Below are positions 56,950-64,000 of a stretch of DNA of 64,000 nucleotides, in pieces. Source of the stretch: Glycine soja (lineage: Eukaryota > Streptophyta > Magnoliopsida > Fabales > Fabaceae); NCBI RefSeq assembly GCF_004193775.1, contig NC_041003.1:23676685-23740684 (forward strand), read 5' to 3'. A program made the position numbers and the translations under genes. Numbering within the stretch: the stretch's first letter is position 1; the number at the start of each line of letters is the position of its first letter. The notes below the pieces were generated by a model. It was not told the DNA's origin, searched no databases, and saw only the letters and a list, made by a program, of their open reading frames with translations.

Positions 56950-57785
56950 TGTTGGACAAATAGCCTCAGGTACCTTAAGAAAAAGGGGGGGGTTGAATTA
57001 AGATGCAAAGACTATTTCCCAATTGAACTATCAATCTCTCTTTTCGGATTAACAATGCACACAGGGATAACCCTTCCCTTGTGTTCAGGAATCCTCTACA
57101 ACAAGAGACCCACGGTCTCTTAATCCCTTTTCAGAAATAAGAAAAAGAGAAGAAGAGGCCTCTCGTAAAAGAGGTAGATTGTAAAATGAAGCTCAATCAA
57201 AAATTCCATATTGAATAAGCAAGTGGTTGACCAAGGAATCTTTTTGAGAGGATAAGACATTTCAGTTCAGAAAAACTCATGATCTTTCGAGAGGATAAAA
57301 CTGTTTGGGCAATGAAAACTCTCTTTAAAACATTTGAATGGCTGTTCATAAAAAAATTTTAGATATGTCTCTTGGAAATTATTTTCTGAAAATCCCCTCT
57401 GGTAATCAATTACAAGACTTATGTAATCGATTACAGGTTTTAAAAATTTGTATTAAAACATTTTCAACTACTGGTAATCAATTACCAGAGAGCAAATCTC
57501 AATTTGAAATGATAGAATTCTTTGGTCAAACCTTTTGTTTGTTTCAATTTGGAAACTTCTTCCTAAAGATTCTAAGAGATCAAACTTGATCATATATCTT
57601 GACTTTCTTGGATTCTTGTCTTGAATAAAACTTAGAAGCACTTGATCCTTTAGCATCATCAAGACATCAAAACATCTTGCTTCTACATAGGAGTCATTTG
57701 ACTTAATCCATCAGCTGAAGAATCCTTCAACTATTTCTCGTCCTTGGAAAATTCTTTTTAGAATCAACTGCTTCTTTCATTCTTC
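56950..57785 (-). mobile_element. Inverted LTR-like fragment in element C
   Basis: Matches B 34383-35215 with no visible rearrangement; see the copy in A for its longer form. Confidence 0.4.
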
Positions 57786-58050
57786 CTCACTACGAGGTCG
57801 TGAAAACAAGACAACAATTGGTACCTCAAAGCCTTACACTGGGGCAATGAGGGGCACCGTGCATGAGCCTCAAGCGAACCTAGGGGCAGTTTAGAAGTTC
57901 TCACCCAATAGGTTCCCTCCTACAAGGTCATGACGAAAGACAACGATTGGTACCTCAAAGCCTTACACTGGGCAATGAGGGGCATCGTGCATGAGCCTCA
58001 AGTGAACATAGGGGTCGATCAAAAGTTCTCACCCATCGATGTTTTTAAAA
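57786..58050. repeat. 128-bp repeat, two units
   Basis: Same two-unit arrangement as in B (35216-35480). Confidence 0.8.
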
Positions 58051-58496
58051 AAAAGGGGGGACAAACCCTAGGATTTCAATGGATTGATCAAACATTAAAC
58101 GACTCCATTATGGTCAAGTGACTAAATCAAACAGAACACACACTCTGAGGAAGGTCCCGGAGAGATTTGCAACAAAGGATAGGATGAGGTTGCATGAATT
58201 ATCACCTCTTTCAAAAGGACAGTCAATCTGTGTTTTCCAAAAAAATTAAATCAAAATCAAAATCACAAAATAGGGAAAGAATGTCATGAACATTGTACAA
58301 CTTTCCATTACATTGCATTGTTTCATATGAAGTCCGCATTTACCAAGTTTCACGACAAAGGTTGCATGCATCTGCATCCCTAAAGATCATGTTAACTGCA
58401 TAGATTTCCTACATCTAATGTCCAAACCTTGTGGATTTGGGATGACCAGCCCTCTCGATGAGTCGATCTCTTGCTTTCTCATAAGGGTGGCACCTT
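58051..58496 (+). other. Non-coding 3' region of element C
   Basis: Backbone collinear with B 35481-35929; nothing coding recognised. Confidence 0.5.
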
Positions 58497-60439
58497 GGGT
58501 ACTAGTTACCCTCACCTTGAGAGGACTAAACGTCCTCGCCTTGAGAGGACTACATGTCCTCACCATCAGAGGGCTGCACGCCCTCACCATCAGAAGACTA
58601 CACGTCCTCGCCTTGAGAGGGCTATAAGTCCTCACCTTGGGTACTAGTTACCCTCACCGTAGGGCTACACGCCCTCACCTTTAGAGGACCACACGTCCTC
58701 ACTTTCAGAGGGCTACACGCCCTCACCTTGGGTACTAGTTACCCTCACCGTTGAGAGGACTACACGTCCTCGCCTTGAGAGGACTACACGTCCTCACCAT
58801 CAGAGGGATGCACGCCCTCACCTCCAGAGGACTACATGTCCTCGCCAACAGAGGGCTGCACGCCCTCACCTCCAGAGGACTACATGTCCTCGCCTTGAGA
58901 GGGCTACACGCCCTCACCTTGGGTACTAGTTACCCTCACCGTTGAAAGGACTACACGTCCTCGCCTTGAGAGGACTACACGTCCTCACCATCAGAGGGCT
59001 GCACGCCCTTACCTCCAGAGGACTACATGTCCTCGCCTTGAGAGGGCTACACGCCCTCACCTTGGGTACTAGTTACCCTCACCGTTGAGAGGACTACACG
59101 TCCTCGCCTTGAGAGGACTACACGTCCTCACCATCAGAGGGCTGCACGCCCTCACCATCAGAGGACTACATGTCCTCGCCTTGAGAGGGCTACACGTCCT
59201 CACCTTGGGTACTAGTTACCCTCACCATCAGAGGGCTGCACGCCCTCACCATCAGAGGACTACACGTCCTCGCCTTGAGAGGGCTACACGCCCTCACCTT
59301 GGGTACTAGTTACCCTCACCGTTGAGAGGACTACACGTCCTCGCCTTGAGAGGACTACACGTCCTCACCATCAGAGGGCTGCACGCCCTCGCCTCCAGAG
59401 GACTACATGTCCTCGCCTTGAGAGGGCTACACGCCCTCACCTTGGGTACTAGTTACCCTCACCGTTAAGAGGACTACACATCCTCGCCTTGAGAGGACTG
59501 AACGTCCTCGCCTTGAGAGGACTACATGTCCTCACCACCAGAGGGCTGCACGCCCTCACCTCCAGAGGACTACACGTCCTCGCCTTGAGAGGGCTACACG
59601 CCCTCACCTTGGGTACTAGTTACCTTCACCTTCAGAGGACTAGACGTCCTCGCCTTCAAAGGGTCATGTACCTTCAACTTCAGAGGACTACACGTCCTCG
59701 CCGTCAAAGGGTCATGTACCTTCAACTTCAGAGGACTACACGTCCTCGCCGTCAAAGGGTCATGTGCCTTCACCTTTGTAGGGCTACACGCCCTCACCAT
59801 CAGAGGGCTGCACGCCCTCACCTTCAGAGGACCACATGTCCTCGCCTTGAGAGGGCTACTCGCCCTTGCCTTGGGTACTAGTTACCCTCACCTTCAGAGG
59901 GCTACACGCCCTCACCATCAGAGGGCTGCACGCCCTCACCTCCAGAGGACTACACGTCCTCGCCTTGAGAGGGCTACTCGCCCTTGCCTTGGGTACTAGT
60001 TACCCTCACCTTCAGAGGACTACATGTCCTCACCTTTGTAGGGCTACACGCCCTCACCTTTAGAGGACTACACGTCCTCGCCAACAGAGGGCTACACGCC
60101 TTCACCTTTAGAGGACTACACGTCCTCGCCAACAGAGGGTTGCACGCCCTCACCTTGAGAGGACTACACGTCCTCGCCTTGAGAGGACTACACGTCCTCA
60201 CCATCAGAGGGCTGCACGCCCTCACCTTTAGAGGGCTACATGTCCTCACCTTGAGGGGGCTACACGCCCTCACCTTGGGTACTAGTTACCCTCACCGTTT
60301 AGAGGACTACACGTCCTCGCCTTGAGAGGACTACACGTCCTCACCATCAGAGGGTTGCACGCCCTCACCGTCAGAGGGCTACACGCCCTCACCTTGAGAG
60401 GGCTGCACGCCCTCACCTTTAGAGGGCTACGTGTCCTCA
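58497..60439. repeat. 24-bp hairpin minisatellite, about 80 units
   Basis: Same unit order and length as B 35930-37872 at a constant offset of 22567 bp. Unit types are GAGGACTACACGTCCTC, GAGGGCTGCACGCCCTC and GGGTACTAGTTACCC, all dyad-symmetric. Open frames in both strands follow from the 24-bp period. Confidence 0.92.
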
Positions 60440-61380
60440 TTTTTAGTGTGCTCGACATCCACACCTTAAAAGAATTTAAGATCCTCTGCCCTTAAATGCT
60501 TAACCGAGACTTGCACTCCCGGTTAAGGGACCAGTAGTTTCCTTTTAACGGTTCCTGGGCCACCCCATGATATTGGAGGAGGGCCAACTGTGCGAGCACA
60601 ACCAGAGAGGGAGGCTATCACACAGCTACTATGCATACTGGGGCAAGATTTCACCCGTGCCGCTGCAAAGAGACGAGTGCGGATCATGCGCACCAACATG
60701 ACCACTCTTACATAGATGACATTGCTACTTAGCAATATTCTGCCCAGCGACCGCAATGCCAATCTCCCCCTGCAAAAGTATCAGTTGGTCTGTGTCGTCC
60801 CGACATGGGTAAGTATGCACATCGCTCAACTGATTTCTGATTTCATCTATTGTTTGCAGGGATCGCACCTGCAAGACACCCAGTAGACCCGAAGAAGTCC
60901 AACAGGGTCTTGGAGTTGTCAAGCTCTAATTACGGGTCTCTGTCAGTTCTACGGAGTGTCTGTCGCCCCCAGCAAAGTCATCAGACCCCCCCTACCAATC
61001 GAGCTTTCATCAAGAAGTACTGCGCCCCCAGGCAGGCGCAAGGCGAAACACCACAGCAGCATTGGGATGGCCGGTAGCAGGCAATAGACACACCGCTACC
61101 ACCTCTAAAGTTCACCTCAGCTCATCCATAAAAAGGTTAGAGCGTTGCCTACGACACATGGTCGAGCAATAGGCGACCAAGTCCAAAGCCAAAGGTAAGC
61201 AAAGTACTAGGTCAGTGGCTGACAAGTCATAAGGCGTCCAGCTAAAGACGTTAAAGAAGCGCTACTAGGAGGCAACCTAGTACCTTTTGAATCTATGCTT
61301 GTTATTTGATCACTTTTTATAGTAGGACGCACCTAGTTGCTCATGATCCTGGGGATTTAAATAAAACAAGCGCAAGCTTG
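60440..61380 (+). other. 3' region of element C with one 51-nt intron-like module
   Basis: Collinear with B 37873-38793; the module is at 60809-60859, with GTAAGT, CTCAACTGATTTCTGAT and TTTGCAG. No gene is called. Confidence 0.6.
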
Positions 61381-61700
61381 AAAGGTAGTCATACCTCACA
61401 AAATATATATATGTATGTTTAGGTAGAAAGATACCTTAGATATGCATGTATGTAAACAAAAAAATACTTCACAAAATATATATATGTATGTTTAGGTAGA
61501 GATATACCTTAGATGTGCGTGTATGTAGCAAAAAAATACCTCACAAAACATATATATGTATGTTTAGGTGGCAAGATACCTTGGATATGCATGTATATAG
61601 CAAAAATACCTCACAAAAATATGCACATGTTTAGGTAGCAAAATACCTCATGAAAAAAAAAAAAAAAAACAAACAAGAAAAAGAAATAAACAAATGATAA
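61381..61700. repeat. TA-rich direct repeats, about four units of 60-70 bp
   Basis: Repeats of CACAAAATATATATATGTAT, GTTTAGGTAG and GATACCTTAGATATGCATG are followed by A-rich sequence. Comparable to A 10390-10580. Confidence 0.75.
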
Positions 61701-63165
61701 TGAAAAAAAAAAAGGAAAAAAGAAAAAATAAGTTGTCAAGCTGAAAAACCAACATGCTTTTGAAAAGAGATGACTTCCAACTTTTCTTTGGAAAAATTCA
61801 CTGATCATAACTAGTTTTTGAAAAAATGTGTATACACCTGAAGGGTGAATGCTGTGAAGATTTTCCCAGACGCCCAAAATGGACTCGGATGAATGCACAA
61901 ATTGATAAAAGAACATATTTTGGAAACGTTGGGTTGACTAAAATAGAGGAAATGAATCCTGAGCCCTAGCATCACATGACCATAAAAATTTGACACTTGA
62001 GTGTCCGCATAGGTGCATGCATAACCAGTTTTGCATAAAATTTCCAAATCGTCATTTTTGCATTTGTGTCATGGAAATAATGTGGGGCATCCCTTTTATC
62101 CTTGAACCAAACCAAACCCTGACATGTATCATGTCTAGCCATTCTACAAACCTTGATCCAAAATCATGACTCACTATAATCCTTACCCTCGGAAGCAAAA
62201 AAAGGAAAGAAGGAAATTTTCAAATCAAAGAGAAAGCAAAAAGAAAAGAAAGGAAATTCCCAATCAAAGAGTGGGAGAAAGCAAAAAGAAAAGAAAGGAA
62301 ATTCCCAATCAAAGAGTGGGGGAAAGCAAAAAGAAAAGAAAGAAAATTCCCAACCAAAGAATGGGAGAAAGTAAAAAAGGAAGGAAAGAAAGTTCTTGAT
62401 CAAATAAACTAGAAGAAATGTGCTGAGAGGTCTTTGGACCGGACAATATCTGAACAATACAGAATTGTCACCAAATGAACAAAAAAAGAAGGAAAGGAAA
62501 CCACGACCTAAAATGGTCTTCTCCCTTTGATTACCAACCAAAATCCCGTGCGCTAGCGACCTTTTTTTCGCCCCGCACTAAACAAAAAAAACAGAAAAAG
62601 AAAAAGCCAGAAAAATCAAAAGCCAAAAACACACAAAAGCCGAAAGAAGAAACCACCAAAAGAACCCATTCCCAAGGGAAGCCCTATTGATCCATGATCA
62701 CGCGTGTAATTTTTGATTTGATAGGAAATAATTTGCAAAGTCAAGTCATGACATATCTATGGTTCGGAATTAGGATGAAACACTTACCTGTGCGAGAGTG
62801 ATACACTTTGAGTGGATTTCTTCTATTTTTGTCGAACCCAGTGTTTCCTCTAAATGGTCATTTAGAAACGAAATGCTAACATCCAAAATCTCATTTATGG
62901 TTATGGGAGATTTCATCAGCAGACTCTCCTTCCCTGGTAGGCGCATTGTTTGTCGCTCAAATCATATGCTGCTCTAAATCAGTTGGAATATTTGTCTCTT
63001 TGCTAAAGCATGTTTGCATTTTAGTGGAGAAAACACCGAGACTTTTTCAAGTCTCACAAGTTATCCAGAACTACGTAGGTCTGAGTTCCTCATTGGAGGA
63101 TACGTAGGAGCAAGAGCCTCGCTTTTGTCGACCACACCGCCTTTTGTCGCCATGACTCAAGAGCT
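61701..63165 (+). other. 3' region module of element C, with purine-rich 45-46-bp repeats and a CTACGTAG block
   Basis: Collinear with A 10680-12020. About three to four units carrying AATTCCCAATCAAAGAGTGG and GAGAAAGCAAAAAG lie at 62220-62390. GTGTTTCCTCTAAATGG is at about 62842, and the CTACGTAG/TACGTAGG block is at about 63068-63135. The lysine- or phenylalanine-rich ORFs are composition artefacts. Confidence 0.65.
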
Positions 63166-64000
63166 GGTAGCAAGCAGAGACCAAGTTTGGTCATTCTGCA
63201 CACATGATACGCGGAGATACCTTACGGTTATCCGCACCCCTTTGCTAGGTAGACACAGTTGTGTCCGATGGCAAGCAGAGACCAAGTCTGGTCATTCTGC
63301 ACACATGATACGCGGAGATACCTTACGGTTATCCGCACCCCTTTGCTAGGCAGACACAGTTGTGTCCGATGGCAAGCAGAGACCAAGTTTGGTCATTCTG
63401 CACACATGATACGCGGAGATACCTTACGGTTATCCGCACCCCTTTGCTAGGCAGACACAGTTGTGTCCGATGGCAAGCAGAGACCAAGTTTGGTCATTCT
63501 GCACACATGATACGCGGAGATACCTTACGGTTATCCGCACCCCTTTGCTAGGCAGACACAGTTGTGTCCGATGGCAAGCAGAGACCAAGTCTGGTCATTC
63601 TGCACACATGATACGCGGAGATACCTTACGGTTATCCGCACCCCTTTGCTAGGCAGACACAGTTGTGTCCGATGGCAAGCAGAGACCAAGTTTGGTCATT
63701 CTGCACACATGATACGCGGAGATACCTTACGGTTATCCGCACCCCTTTGCTAGGCAGACACAGTTGTGTCCGATGGCAAGCAGAGACCAAGTTTGGTCAT
63801 TCTGCACACATGATACGCGGAGATACCTTACGGTTATCCGCACCCCTTTGCTAGGCAGACACAGTTGTGTCCGATGGCAAGCAGAGACCAAGTTTGGTCA
63901 TTCTGCACACATGATACGCGGAGATACCTTACGGTTATCCGCACCCCTTTGCTAGGCAGACACAGTTGTGTCCGATGGCAAGCAGAGACCAAGTCTGGTC
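63166..64000. repeat. 101-bp tandem array, about eight units, running off the window
   Basis: Units recur every 101 bp and are almost identical. Each contains three inverted repeats: GACCA-AGTT-TGGTC inside GCAGA...TCTGC; GCGGAGATACC with GGTTATCCGC; and GACACA-GT-TGTGTC. The 63-codon open frames repeat with the units and are not genes. The array sits where D has its 115-132-bp array. Confidence 0.93.

Noticed and set aside
63166..64000. Repeated 63-codon ORFs as a multi-copy peptide gene
   Set aside because: They come from two reads of a 101-bp tandem repeat; 101 is not a multiple of three, so each ORF ends in the next unit.
63166..64000. CRISPR-like array
   Set aside because: The whole unit is conserved, with no unique spacers, no cas genes, and the context is a plant retrotransposon.

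Overview
The window is repeat-dominated plant nuclear DNA, most likely from a legume and probably soybean (Glycine). I see no host gene, tRNA gene or rRNA gene. Almost everything belongs to one group of Ty3/gypsy retrotransposons of the Tat/Ogre type, nested in one another. Supporting signs are LTRs of about 1.6-2.1 kb that begin TGTCATACCC and end GTTGCGACA, an 18-nt primer site matching the 3' end of tRNA-Arg(ACG), an extra ORF (ORF1) between the 5' LTR and gag, a pol with two RNase H domains, and very long 3' regions full of tandem arrays. The species call rests on remembered similarity to soybean Ogre-like families and on GTAATCGATTAC-rich LTR fragments common in legumes; it was not searched.

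Layout. Element A (1-14470, +) has a left-truncated 5' LTR, a leader with ORF1 deleted, a broken gag split by an inverted solo LTR (3743-5896, target duplication CCAGT), no pol, a long 3' region and a 3' LTR remnant. An Athila-type protease/RT fragment follows (14471-16086, -). Element D (16087-25677, -) has its 3' LTR, polypurine tract, two hairpin-rich arrays, a solo LTR inserted in its 3' region (20680-22310, target duplication CACAG) and a decayed pol whose RT is truncated by another LTR fragment (25678-26259). Element B (26260 to about 49254, +) has a complete 5' LTR, intact primer site, an intact 621-codon ORF1, a broken gag, no pol, an approximately 80-unit array of 24-bp hairpin repeats, an assembly gap (38794-39292) and a 10-kb array of 124-bp repeats. 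Element C (49255 to the window end, +) starts with a complete 5' LTR that interrupts this array; it repeats B's organisation and ends in a 101-bp array.

How the parts relate. A, B and C share the same gag-to-3'-region junction with no pol, so they look like one non-autonomous subfamily that would need reverse transcriptase and integrase in trans from D-like relatives. Only ORF1 is intact, in both B and C. The most interesting signals are structural. The 24-bp arrays keep dyad symmetry although stem bases vary, often with compensating changes. Arrays of different families in C and D share a hairpin stem with variable loops. A hairpin near the LTR 3' end shows paired substitutions between LTR subfamilies. 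A 51-nt intron-like module with fixed length is present in A, B and C. All positions, alignments and comparisons were made by eye.
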